Origin: Acidobacteriota bacterium | GTDB taxonomy: Bacteria > Acidobacteriota > JAAYUB01 | Assembly (NCBI GenBank): GCA_018001935.1 | Contig: JAGNHB010000004.1 | Location: forward strand, 117,276-153,067 | Direction of reading: 5' to 3' | DNA: 35,792 nt | Shown here: positions 24,695 to 32,805 of the stretch, one piece after another | Layout of the letters: every line of letters begins with the position of its first letter | How positions within the stretch are numbered: the first letter of the stretch is position 1 | The notes under the pieces: generated by a model | Databases searched by the model: none | Told to the model about the DNA's origin: nothing | Seen by the model: the letters and a program-made list of their open reading frames with translations, nothing else | Made by a program: the position numbers and the translations under genes

Positions 24695-25966
24695 GTGACC
24701 CCCGGGCCCGCCCTCGCCGAAGCGGCCGCGGCGGTTTCGCCCCCGCCGGCGAAGGACTCCCTCTTCACCTTCGAGTTCGTCACCCTCACCCTGGCCATCT
24801 TCTTCGGCTTCTGCAACCTGGCCATCTTCTTCGGCTTCTACGTCTACCTCGGCCGGATCGGCATCCCGGCCGAGTGGCGGGGCCTGCTGGTGAGCCTCGA
24901 GCCCCTGGCCGCCTTCCTCGTCCGCCTGCCAGCGATCCCGCTGCTCAACGCGAACAACGCCTTCCGGACGATGCTGGTCTCCTTCGCCATGATCATCGCC
25001 GCGCTGTGGGGGTACAGTTTCGCCACGACCCTCCCCGCCCTCGTCGTCCTGCGCCTGTTCCACGGCGCGGCTTTCGTGCTGATGGTCTCCTCCGCCACCT
25101 TCATCGTCGTGGGCCTGATCCCCCCGGCCCGCAGCGGGCAGGGTTTCGCCGTCGTCAGCGTCGCCCTGCTGGTCCCCTACGCGGTGATGCCGCTCCTGAC
25201 CGACGCCCTGGCCCGCTGGATCCCCAACGAGGCCCACGTCTACGCCGCCGTTTCGGTGCTGGCCGTCCCCTGTTTCTTCCTGGCGGCCGCCTCCCGCCGG
25301 CGTATCGCCCGGCGGTACGCCGCCACCGGCGCCCCGCCGCCGCCGCCGGCCCTGCGCCAGCTCCTGCGGAACCTGGGCCAGGCCCACTACCTCCTGATCC
25401 TCGGGATCAACCTGGCCCTGACCTTCTGCACCACCACGGTCTTTTACTTCATGAAGGACTTTTTCCTGCGGGCCGGGTACGGGGACGCGGGGATCTTCTT
25501 CACCCTCTCGACGGGGGCCGTCATCGCCACCCGGGTGACTTTCGCCCGGGCGCTGGACCGCTTCGACAAGCCCACGGTGCTGGGCCTGAGCCTGCCGCCC
25601 CTGGCGGGGTGCTTCCTCCTGTTCGCCTACCCCGGCGGCCTGATCTACATCGGCGCCCTGGCCCTGCTCTACGGGGCCGCCCTGGGGATCGCCCAGCCGC
25701 TGCTCAACGCGCTGATGTTCGCCGTGTCGCCGCCCCCGCTGCGGGGGGCCAACGCCAACCTGATGCAGCTGGTGATGGACGCCGGGTATTTCATCAGCCC
25801 GTCGGTCGGGGGCCTGCTCCTGGCGAGAGGGTGCTCCTTCTTCACCGTGTTCGCCACGTCCGCGGCGATGGCCCTGCTGGGGCTGGTCCTGCTGCTGCTG
25901 CTCGTCGCCGGCGGCCTGCGGGAGCGCATCGCCCGCGGGGTACGCGACGGGGACCAACGGGCATAA
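24695..25966 (+). CDS. MFS transporter
   Basis: This 423-residue inner-membrane protein has about twelve transmembrane segments in two halves joined by a short Pro-rich cytoplasmic loop (SRRRIARRYAATGAPPPPPA, ~residue 205-222). This is the standard Major Facilitator layout. LRLFHGAAFVLMVSSATFIVVG (~130) corresponds to the conserved region around TM4-5. It opens with a GTG at 24695 and has no strong ribosome-binding site, so translation may depend on the upstream GNAT gene 19 bases away. Likely an exporter, but the substrate is unknown. A dispersed repeat begins two bases after its stop. Confidence 0.85.
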   Translation: MTPGPALAEAAAAVSPPPAKDSLFTFEFVTLTLAIFFGFCNLAIFFGFYVYLGRIGIPAEWRGLLVSLEPLAAFLVRLPAIPLLNANNAFRTMLVSFAMIIAALWGYSFATTLPALVVLRLFHGAAFVLMVSSATFIVVGLIPPARSGQGFAVVSVALLVPYAVMPLLTDALARWIPNEAHVYAAVSVLAVPCFFLAAASRRRIARRYAATGAPPPPPALRQLLRNLGQAHYLLILGINLALTFCTTTVFYFMKDFFLRAGYGDAGIFFTLSTGAVIATRVTFARALDRFDKPTVLGLSLPPLAGCFLLFAYPGGLIYIGALALLYGAALGIAQPLLNALMFAVSPPPLRGANANLMQLVMDAGYFISPSVGGLLLARGCSFFTVFATSAAMALLGLVLLLLLVAGGLRERIARGVRDGDQRA

Positions 25967-25967
25967 C

Positions 25968-26178
25968 GGCGCTTCAGCGGCTGCGCTCTCTCCAGAAAGC
26001 GTTTGCAATACATTGCAACAAAATGGGTTATAATTGAAGCGTTCTGGTTGAAAGGACGGCATTCATGCCGCCCGGCGCTACCAACATGTTGCCGTTTCCG
26101 GTTGCCTGGCTAGGCCACTTTTCCGGGCAAAGTCCCGGAGAAAGCCCAGGATCTTTGGTAAAATGCCCCAGAAATCTG
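25968..26178. repeat. Long dispersed direct repeat, copy 1
   Basis: It begins with GGCGCTTCAGCGGCTGCG (25968-25985), continues through a ~90-base segment absent from copy 2, then ACCAACATGTTG (26080) and ~100 bases ending AAATGCCCCAGAAATC. Copy 2 is at 27046-27180. The short reading frame at 26065-26253 lies in the repeat and is not called. Confidence 0.75.
26003..26034 (+). promoter_or_regulatory. Palindromic operator plus -10 box with no gene behind it
   Basis: TTGCAAT-AC-ATTGCAA (26003-26018) is a perfect two-arm palindrome. A consensus TATAAT follows at 26029-26034, 20 bases after the first TTGCAA. It looks like an autoregulated promoter of the toxin-antitoxin or small-repressor type, but no credible gene follows. 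Confidence 0.5.
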
Positions 26179-26291
26179 ATGTTCCCCACGACCACGATTC
26201 ATCGGTTCAGGCCCAAAACCCTTCTGCCTAAACCGCTAAAAGCCTTCTCTTGACCAGGGACTACCGGACGCTCCTTCTGGTTTTCTCCGCA

Positions 26292-26375
26292 GCTCTGCGT
26301 CTCTGCGCGATATTTCTTATCCGCATTATCGCACCATCCTGATCAACCGATCTCTATCGCGCAGAGACGCAAAGA
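26292..26375. repeat. Inverted repeat of the CGCAGAGACGCA phrase
   Basis: Arms at 26292-26312 and 26355-26375 share TATCGCGCAGAGACGCA exactly in opposite orientation. The right side continues as a ~9-base periodic phrase (GACGCAAAGACGCAGAG). Confidence 0.8.
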
Positions 26376-26600
26376 CGCAGAGACCAAGCTCAAATCGAAG
26401 CGCCGGGATGGCAAAACGGAAACCATTTAACAAAAAAGGATTGCCCCCATTCCGGGAAAGTGAGTGTCCCCTTCTTTGCCCTTCTTTCCTTCCGGGATTC
26501 TCCGTGCATACGGCTTCTTAGCGGGCTGGAGGGACGTTCGAGGAGACGGGGCCGCCGGGCGGGTTTTCCCTCCACCGGGAGTCCATCGCCTCCGCGCCCT

Positions 26601-26768
26601 CACCCCGTCAGGGGTGAAATGTTTGTAGTAAATGAGGTTATTATTCATTTCCCCCGCGCGCCGCCGGGGGTAAACCGTGCTCCGGAGCACCATCCCGGCC
26701 GGCGGCGCGCGGGGGAGGAGAATCTTTATAACTGCCTTTTCTACAAACATTTCACCCCTGACGGGGTG
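26601..26768. repeat. Three-tier nested palindrome (REP/MITE-like)
   Basis: Outer arms of 28 bp (26601-26628 and 26741-26768) are perfectly complementary. Middle arms of 17 bp (26651-26667 and 26699-26715) are also perfect, and the centre is GTGCTCCGGAGCAC (26677-26690). Each outer arm also folds alone through CACCCC-GTCA-GGGGTG. No reading frame fits it. Confidence 0.92.
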
Positions 26769-26957
26769 AAGACACGGCGGGGACGATCCCGGTGGGGCGA
26801 AGACGCAGAGGGCATGATCCTGACAGGGTGGGGACGCGACGTACACGACCCAGGCGCGGTGAAGACACGAAAGGCCACGATCCGCACGGGGTAAAAGGGT
26901 GGTGGGCACGATTCAGGTTCAGGACACCCGCCCGTGATTCAGGGCCCGGACACCCAC
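26768..26957. repeat. Degenerate ~31-bp tandem array
   Basis: Units start near 26768, 26799, 26832, 26861 and 26893, each of the form GAAGACACGNNNGG followed by CACGATCC and a G-rich end. Two further related units (GATTCAGG...GGACACCC) follow at 26908-26930 and 26933-26957. The units are too divergent and lack spacers, so this is not CRISPR. Confidence 0.65.
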
Positions 26958-27045
26958 CTGTTGCCGAGGTGGGCGTTCCGTGCTCATGAAGCTCTCGCAG
27001 AGGCTGGGGCGCGGAGAAGTTCCGGGAGATGCCTGGACCGATCCA

Positions 27046-27180
27046 GGCGCTTCAGCGGCTGCGTTTTTACCAACATGTTGTCGATTCCGGTTGCCTTCCG
27101 CGGCCACTTTTGCCGGGTGAGGTCCTGGGAAAAGCGTAGTCCCTTCAAAGTAAGATCTTTGGCAAAATGCGCAAGAAATC
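27046..27180. repeat. Long dispersed direct repeat, copy 2
   Basis: It opens with the same GGCGCTTCAGCGGCTGCG (27046-27063), then goes almost directly to ACCAACATGTTG (27069) and the shared GGCCACTTTT, ATCTTTGG and AAATGC...AGAAATC blocks. Compared with copy 1 it lacks the operator segment and has a short insertion near 27140. Confidence 0.75.
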
Positions 27181-27262
27181 AGGAGCCGAACTTTCGAGCC
27201 GGTGGCCGGATGAGGGACGAGGGAGGGTCCTCGCTCAAGGACACGCTTTCTGATCGCGTCCC

Positions 27263-27331
27263 CTCCGTGCCTCTGCGCCTCCGTGAGAGCTCCGTCCGAA
27301 ATTTCTCTCACCAAGGCACGAAGGCACGGAG
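27263..27331. repeat. 27-bp imperfect inverted repeat
   Basis: Arms 27263-27289 (CTCCGTGCCTCTGCGCC start) and 27305-27331 (ending AAGGCACGAAGGCACGGAG) are complementary at most positions, with a 15-base loop. Each arm is itself 8-9 base periodic. Confidence 0.75.
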
Positions 27332-27368
27332 AAGAGGCGCTTCCGATTACCGTGAAAAGGCCAACCGC

Positions 27369-27540
27369 CATCTCCGGTCTCCGGACTTCCGGCTCCGGAC
27401 TTCTTTGTTCGTGTATTTCGTGGTTCCTTTTCCGGTTTATCCGGGTTCGGATTCAAGGGACCCAAAGAATTGAGGAAGAGCCCTTGGTGCGCCGGGAAAA
27501 AGGGCGGTCTATTGCATCCGTGTGCATCCGTGGTTGGGAT
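27369..27540. repeat. Cluster of short periodic phrases
   Basis: Three near-tandem phrases occur in the stretch before the XDH operon: TCTCCGG/CTCCGGACTTC units (27369-27404), TTCGTGTATTTCGTGG (27408-27423) and GCATCCGTGTGCATCCGTGG (27514-27533). Their periods are ~9-11 bases. No gene fits. Confidence 0.55.
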
Positions 27541-27545
27541 TTGGG

Positions 27546-27575
27546 TTGCGGCCGGCGACTGCTCTGCGTTATAAA
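27546..27575 (+). promoter_or_regulatory. Candidate promoter of the XDH-type operon
   Basis: TTGCGG (27546-27551), an 18-base spacer and TATAAA (27570-27575) lie 31 bases before the first start codon. No operator was recognised. Confidence 0.45.
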
Positions 27576-27606
27576 CCGCGCAGGGAACGGAGAGCGTGAG
27601 GAAAGC

Positions 27607-29967
27607 ATGAGGGGAAACGCACGACCGGACCACGCGGAAACGCCGGGACGCCCGGAAGGCGCCATCGGCCGGAACTGGCCGCGCGCGGACGCCCTGTCCA
27701 AGGCGTGCGGGGCGGAACGCTACGCCGCCGACCTCTACCCGGAAGGCCTGCTGTGGCTGGGGGTGAGGCGGGCCGATCACGCCCACGCCCGCATCCGGTC
27801 CATCGACCCGTCGCCGGCCCTGGCCCTGCCGGGCGTCGTGGCCGTCCTGACCCACCGGGACGTCCGGGGGACCAACCGGGTCGGCGTCCCCGAGTTCGAC
27901 CAGCCGGTCCTGTGCGACGACCGGGTCCGCCACCGCGGCGACCCGGTCGCCCTGGTCCTGGCCGAGGACCAGGCCCTCCTCCCCGAGGCCGCGTCCCTCG
28001 TCCGGGTGGAGTACGAGGCCCTGTCGGCGGTGACGGACCCGGAAGACGCCCTGCGGCCCGGGGCGCCCCTCCTGCACGAGCGCCACAAGACCGGCAACGT
28101 GCTTCTGGGCGGATGCCTGCGCACGGGTGACGGCGCGGGCGCCCTGGCGGCGTGCGAGGTCGTGGCCGAGGGAGAATTTTACCTCCCCTGCCAGGAGCAC
28201 GCCTACCTGGAAACCGAGTGCGGCGTGGCCTGGGTGGAGGAGGGGGGCGACCTGGTGATCGTGGCGTCCACCCAGACCCCGCACCGGGACCTGCTGGAAG
28301 TGGCCAATGCCTTGGGCGTGCCGCGGGAGAGGACCCGGGTGGTGGCGCCGTACCTCGGCGGGGGCTTCGGCGGCAAGGACGGCATCACCGTCCAGGGCCT
28401 GCTGGGGCTGGGCGCCCTTCACGCCGGCGGCCGGCCGGTCAAGCTGGTCAACAGCCGCGAGGAGAGCTTCCGCTCGTCCACCAAGCGGCACCCCGCCCGG
28501 ATCCGCGCCGCCCTCGGCTGCCGGCGGGACGGCACCCTGCACGCCCTGCGCATGCGCCTGGTCCTGGACACCGGCGCCTACGCCTGCCTGGGCGGCGCCG
28601 TCCTGGAGCTGGCGATGGAGCACGCGGGGGGGGTCTACCGCATCCCCCACGCGGAGGTGGAGGGCCTGAGCGTTTACACCAACAACCCGCCGGCCGGGGC
28701 CTTCCGCGGTTTCGGCGTGCCCCAGGTCACCGCCGCCGTCGAGTCGCTGGTGGACGAGCTGGCGGCCCGGACCGGGCAGGACCCCGTGTCCTTCCGCCTG
28801 CGCAACGCCCTGCGGTCCGGGGAGCGCACGGCCGTGGGCGCCCTCTTGGCCGGCGCCGACGGAAACGTCGCCTGCCTGGAGGCGCTGCGAGACCACCCGC
28901 GGTGGGCCGGCCGCCGGGAATGGGTCGCCGCGGCCCCGCCGGGCAGGGCCCGGGGCGTCGGGGTGGCCGCCGCGCTGCACGGCATGGGCTACGGCCCGGA
29001 GGTTCCCGACCGGGCCGGCGCCCGGATCGAGCTGCTGCCGGACGGCCGCTTCGCCGTGCAGGCCGGGGTGTCCGACATGGGCCAGGGCAACGCCCCGACC
29101 TTTCTGCAGATCGCCGCGGAGGTCCTCGGCCAGCCGGCCGAGCGGCTGACCCTCGTCCTCCCCGACACCCGGCGGACGCTCCCCAGCGGGTCGTCCTCCG
29201 CCAGCCGGACCACCTTCACGTACGGCAACGCCCTGATCAAGGCCGCGGAGGAGTTGAAAACCCGCCTCCTGTCCCGGGCGGCCGCCCTCCTGAGCGACGA
29301 GGCGGGACAGGTCGTCGCCTTGGACGAACTGGAACTGCGGCCGGGGCGGGTCCGCCACCGCTCCGGGGGCGAGCTGGCCCTGGACCGGCTGGCCGCCGGC
29401 CTGCCGCCGGACCAGAGGCTGGGCACCGGGACTTACACCGCGCCGGTCTCCCCGGAGCGCGTCGGGGACGACCCGGCCCTGCGCCAGTGGGGCCTGCCCC
29501 ACACCCTCTTCTCCTTCGCCGCGCACCTGGCCGCGGTCGAGGTGGACCGGCTGACCGGCGAGACCCGGGTCGACCACTACCTGGCCTGCACCGAGGCCGG
29601 CGGGGTGCTCAACCCCCAGCTGTTCGAGCAGCAGGTGCAGGGGGGCGTGGCCCAGGGGCTGGGCTACGCGCTCTACGAGGACTTCCGGTGCGAGGGCGGC
29701 CAGATCCGCACGCCCAACCTGACCACCTACATCCTGCCCACGGCCGAGGACGTGCCCGACGTGGCGTCGGTCGTCGTGCCGGGCCGCCAACCGGAGGGGC
29801 CCTTCGGGATGAAAGGGGTCGGCGAGGTCGTCATCGACCCCGTCTTCGCCGCCGTGTCCAACGCGCTGGCCGACGCCGTCGGGACCCGGCTCCGGGAGGG
29901 GCCGTTCACCGCGGAACGGGTCCTGGCCGCGCTGCCGGAAAACCGGGCGGCAACGGGGGCCCCGTGA
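27607..29967 (+). CDS. Xanthine-dehydrogenase-family molybdopterin-binding subunit
   Basis: This 786-residue molybdenum hydroxylase large subunit belongs to the family that inserts water-derived oxygen into purines, aldehydes or N-heterocycles. It begins with the a/b hammerhead domain (DALSKACGAERYAADLYPEGLLWLGVRRADHAHARI). It then shows HAYLETECGVAW, PYLGGGFGGKDG (~255, cofactor dithiolene contact), GAFRGFGVPQ (~362), SDMGQGNAPTFLQIAAEVLG and FGMKGVGEVVIDPV (~737), with the GxGE glutamate acting as catalytic base. All key motifs look intact. The ATG at 27607 with GAGG five bases upstream is preferred to an upstream frame from 27283 that covers repeats. Its stop overlaps the next start (GTGA). 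Substrate undetermined. Confidence 0.93.
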   Translation: MRGNARPDHAETPGRPEGAIGRNWPRADALSKACGAERYAADLYPEGLLWLGVRRADHAHARIRSIDPSPALALPGVVAVLTHRDVRGTNRVGVPEFDQPVLCDDRVRHRGDPVALVLAEDQALLPEAASLVRVEYEALSAVTDPEDALRPGAPLLHERHKTGNVLLGGCLRTGDGAGALAACEVVAEGEFYLPCQEHAYLETECGVAWVEEGGDLVIVASTQTPHRDLLEVANALGVPRERTRVVAPYLGGGFGGKDGITVQGLLGLGALHAGGRPVKLVNSREESFRSSTKRHPARIRAALGCRRDGTLHALRMRLVLDTGAYACLGGAVLELAMEHAGGVYRIPHAEVEGLSVYTNNPPAGAFRGFGVPQVTAAVESLVDELAARTGQDPVSFRLRNALRSGERTAVGALLAGADGNVACLEALRDHPRWAGRREWVAAAPPGRARGVGVAAALHGMGYGPEVPDRAGARIELLPDGRFAVQAGVSDMGQGNAPTFLQIAAEVLGQPAERLTLVLPDTRRTLPSGSSSASRTTFTYGNALIKAAEELKTRLLSRAAALLSDEAGQVVALDELELRPGRVRHRSGGELALDRLAAGLPPDQRLGTGTYTAPVSPERVGDDPALRQWGLPHTLFSFAAHLAAVEVDRLTGETRVDHYLACTEAGGVLNPQLFEQQVQGGVAQGLGYALYEDFRCEGGQIRTPNLTTYILPTAEDVPDVASVVVPGRQPEGPFGMKGVGEVVIDPVFAAVSNALADAVGTRLREGPFTAERVLAALPENRAATGAP

Positions 29968-31454
29968 AGATCCGCTTCCGGCTCAACGACCGCGACCTCG
30001 AGCTGGACGCCCCCCCCGACCGGCGGGTGGTGGACCTGCTGCGGGAGGACCTCGGCCTGACGGGGACCAAGGAATCCTGCGGCAGCGGCGAGTGCGGGTC
30101 CTGTTCGGTCCTGGTGGACGGGGAGAGCCGCCTCTCCTGCCTGATGCTCGCCGCCCAGCTGGACGGGAGGCGGGTGACCACCATCGAGGGCCTGAGCCGC
30201 CTCGAGGACGGCCGGGCCATCGTCGACGCCTTCGTCCGGGCCGGGGCGGTGCAGTGCGGCTTCTGCACCCCCGGCATGGTGGTGGCCACGGCCGACCTGC
30301 TCGCGCGCCAGCCCCGCCCGGACCGGGCCGCCATCCGCCGGGCCCTGGGCGGCAACCTCTGCCGCTGCACGGGTTACCAGAAAATCGTCGACGCCGTCGA
30401 AGAGGCGGCCGCCGCCCTCGCGGACCCGGCGCCCCGCCCGGGGCCGGGTGAAGCGCACCGGAAGACGGCGATGCCCCCGCTCCCCGGCCCGGAAACCGGG
30501 TCCGCGCCCGGAGGGCCCGGCGCCGTGCCGGCCATGGGAACGGTCCTGGACCTCCGTCCGCCGGCCGCCGAACGGCGGCGTCCCGACAACGGGGGCGGCG
30601 GGACCCGGCAGGTGCTGCTGCCGACCTCCCTGGACGAAGTGTTCGAACTCTGCGACGGGGCCACGGCTCCGAGCCTGATGGCCGGCGGCACCGACCTGCT
30701 GGTGGCCCTCCGCGAGGGAAAGGCGGCGCCCGGCCGGCTGGTGGGGCTGGAGCGGGTCCCGGAACTGGCCACGGTCCGGCAGGAAGCGGACGAGCTCGTC
30801 ATCGGGGCGGCCCTCCCCCTGCACCGGGTCGCCGCGGACCCCCGGGTGCAAGCCCGCCTCGACCTGCTGGTCCGGGCCATCGGCGTGCTGGGCGGCCCGC
30901 CCGTGACCCACATGGCCACCCTGGGCGGCAACCTCTGCACGGCCTCCCCCGCCGGCGACACCCTGCCGCCGCTCTACGCCCTCGGCGCCCGGGTGGAACT
31001 GCGCTCCCGCGGCGGGGCCCGGGTGCTGCCCCTGGACCGGTTCATCACCGGTCCGCGGTCGGTCGACCTGGCCCCGGGCGAGGTCCTGGCCGCCGTCCGG
31101 GTGAAGTGCCCGCCGCCGGGCGGGCGGTCCGCCTACTTCAAGATCGGCCTGCGCAAGGCCCAGGCCATCGCCGTGGCGAGCCTGGCGGCCTGGCTGCGGA
31201 CGGAGCCGGACGGGACGGTGGCCGACGTCCGCCTGGCCTGGGGCAGCGTGGGCCCGACGGTGCTGACCTTCCCCGACGTCGAGGCGGCGATCCGGGGCCG
31301 CCCGCTGGAGGAAACGGCCCTGCGCAAGCTGGCGGAGCGCGTCTCGGCCGGCGTCCGGCCCATCGGCGACGTTCGGGCCGGCGCGGCCTACCGGCGCCGG
31401 GCCGCCGGCAACCTGCTGATCAAACTGCTGGAACTGCCCCCCCCACGGAGGTGA
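29964..31454 (+). CDS. Fused [2Fe-2S]/FAD subunit of the XDH-type enzyme
   Basis: This 496-residue protein joins two subunits that are often separate. Residues 1-80 form a plant-type ferredoxin (CGSGECGSCSVLVDG). Residues ~80-155 are the second 2Fe-2S helical domain (CGFCTPGMVV and NLCRCTGYQKIVDAV). A ~60-residue Pro/Gly-rich linker follows, and residues ~215-490 form the FAD-binding CO-dehydrogenase-flavoprotein domain (SLMAGGTDLLVALR, ATLGGNLCTASPAGDTLPPLYALGA, KIGLRKAQAIAV). It passes electrons from the molybdenum site through Fe-S to FAD and on to NAD+ or another acceptor. The GTG start overlaps the large-subunit stop, so the pair is translationally coupled. The domain order is that of XdhA-type small subunits. 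Confidence 0.92.
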   Translation: MKIRFRLNDRDLELDAPPDRRVVDLLREDLGLTGTKESCGSGECGSCSVLVDGESRLSCLMLAAQLDGRRVTTIEGLSRLEDGRAIVDAFVRAGAVQCGFCTPGMVVATADLLARQPRPDRAAIRRALGGNLCRCTGYQKIVDAVEEAAAALADPAPRPGPGEAHRKTAMPPLPGPETGSAPGGPGAVPAMGTVLDLRPPAAERRRPDNGGGGTRQVLLPTSLDEVFELCDGATAPSLMAGGTDLLVALREGKAAPGRLVGLERVPELATVRQEADELVIGAALPLHRVAADPRVQARLDLLVRAIGVLGGPPVTHMATLGGNLCTASPAGDTLPPLYALGARVELRSRGGARVLPLDRFITGPRSVDLAPGEVLAAVRVKCPPPGGRSAYFKIGLRKAQAIAVASLAAWLRTEPDGTVADVRLAWGSVGPTVLTFPDVEAAIRGRPLEETALRKLAERVSAGVRPIGDVRAGAAYRRRAAGNLLIKLLELPPPRR

Positions 31455-31458
31455 ACGA

Positions 31459-32805
31459 TTGGACAAACCGATTCAGCTGAAGACCACGGTGACGTTCCCG
31501 ATCCGCGCCGAGTTCGGCCCGCTGGCCCGGTCCTTCACCGAGACATCGGCGGCGGCGTTCGGCCTGGGCGAGCGGGAATCCGACAAGCTGGTGCTGGCGG
31601 TGGAGGAGATCTTCGCCCACTTCTGCCGGCGTTTCGGGGGTGACCGGCCGATCGAGCTGGAAGCGTTCAACGGCATCCATTTCATCCGCCTGCGGATGTC
31701 GTTTCAGACGGAACGGATCGACATGAGCCGGTTGTGGCCGGCGATCCCGGAATACGAGCCGGCCGACGAGCAGTCCATGGAAAAACTGGGCATCATCATC
31801 GGTTTGTCCGGCTTGGACCGCCTGAAGCTGGCCATCCGGGACAACCGCACGGTCCTCGTCGAATGTTACCGGGAGAAAGCGTATCCGCCCTTCGACCCGG
31901 ACGAGGAGGACCCGAGCCTCGAGACGCTCCGGGGCGCTCCCTTCGACCTGGTTTCACCCTCCGACGGCGAACTCCTCCACTTCACCGCCCGGGTCAACCG
32001 GCGCCTGAAAGGATTGACGCTCCCCTCCTTCCTGGAATTCCCCGGCAAGGTGGTGGACATGCGCTCGACGGACGAGTTGAGCGCCGGCCTGGCCGTCTGC
32101 CGGGGGGGGTTCCCGGTCGGCGGGGTGCTGTGGCGCGGGGTCGGGGACAAGCTGGTGGAGGTGTTCGGCCCCTACGTCTTCGATCCGAACCGCTCGTCCG
32201 AAATCGCCGGGGCCCTCCTCGACCACTGTCTCCGGAACGTCGGCCGGACCCGGGCGGTGGGCCTGCTCTGCCGCTTCACCCAGGAGGACCTGATCACCCG
32301 CCAATTCGAGGTCCTGGGCCGGGGCGGCTGTACGGACTACCACCGCGGGAACGCGGTGCTGCCGGTCTTCTACCGGCACCTGGAGGAAGACGCCGGTTCG
32401 CTGGTGTACTGCCACCCGCGGGTCCGGGACTTCCTGCGGGCCGAATACGACCGCCTCCTGCTCCCGCGCGAGATCGTGGAGCTGAAGGACCAGGGGGAGG
32501 CACAGGCCGAGCACTCCCGGGTGACCAGCGACCTGTTCCTGGCGTCCCACCTGGCGGTGTGCCGCGGCCTGGTGGCGGGTCGCGATATCCGGCTCAACCT
32601 GGGCCGTCTCCTGAACCTGTTCCAGACCTTCCGTCGCCCGGACGTTCCCTCCGGCGGCGTCCTGTTCGAGATGGACCTCGGCAACAGCCACGAGATCGGG
32701 TTCACCCCCGCCCTGCTGGAGGCCGGGTTCACCCCCGCCCTGATCGTGCCCAACGCCGGCCGGGCCGACAGGCTGGTTTTCCACCGGCCACCGGAGCCGT
32801 CATGA
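31459..32805 (+). CDS. Degenerate anti-sigma-type ATPase domain fused to a GNAT-like domain
   Basis: The product is a 448-residue protein. Residues ~10-140 resemble the HATPase domain of anti-sigma regulatory factors (SDKLVLAVEEIFAHFCRRF as N-box helix, then LGIIIGLSGLDRLKLAIRDNRTVLVEC as the G-box/last strands). The N-box Asn that binds magnesium is replaced, so ATP turnover is doubtful. Residues ~190-440 look GNAT-like (GKVVDMRSTDELSAGLAV, VGGVLWRGVGDKLVEVFGPYVFD, ending LEAGFTPALIVPNAGRADRLVF). Start is TTG 31459, backed by GGAGG at 31447-31451 and the four-base gap after the FeS/FAD subunit. Its role may be regulatory or sensing within the operon. Both domain calls are by pattern only. 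Confidence 0.6.
   Translation: MDKPIQLKTTVTFPIRAEFGPLARSFTETSAAAFGLGERESDKLVLAVEEIFAHFCRRFGGDRPIELEAFNGIHFIRLRMSFQTERIDMSRLWPAIPEYEPADEQSMEKLGIIIGLSGLDRLKLAIRDNRTVLVECYREKAYPPFDPDEEDPSLETLRGAPFDLVSPSDGELLHFTARVNRRLKGLTLPSFLEFPGKVVDMRSTDELSAGLAVCRGGFPVGGVLWRGVGDKLVEVFGPYVFDPNRSSEIAGALLDHCLRNVGRTRAVGLLCRFTQEDLITRQFEVLGRGGCTDYHRGNAVLPVFYRHLEEDAGSLVYCHPRVRDFLRAEYDRLLLPREIVELKDQGEAQAEHSRVTSDLFLASHLAVCRGLVAGRDIRLNLGRLLNLFQTFRRPDVPSGGVLFEMDLGNSHEIGFTPALLEAGFTPALIVPNAGRADRLVFHRPPEPS

Noticed and set aside
26065..26253. 62-codon frame after the orphan promoter
   Set aside because: It lies entirely in the dispersed repeat, and copy 2 carries indels that would break the frame.
26768..26957. CRISPR array
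   Set aside because: The ~31-base units are degenerate and directly adjacent, with no conserved repeat or spacer structure.
26427..26989. Frames across the nested palindrome and tandem array
   Set aside because: Their sequence is dictated by the inverted repeats on both strands; no sign of coding.
27283..27606. 108-codon extension of the XDH large subunit
   Set aside because: It covers inverted and periodic repeats and a likely promoter; the hammerhead domain starts soon after ATG 27607.
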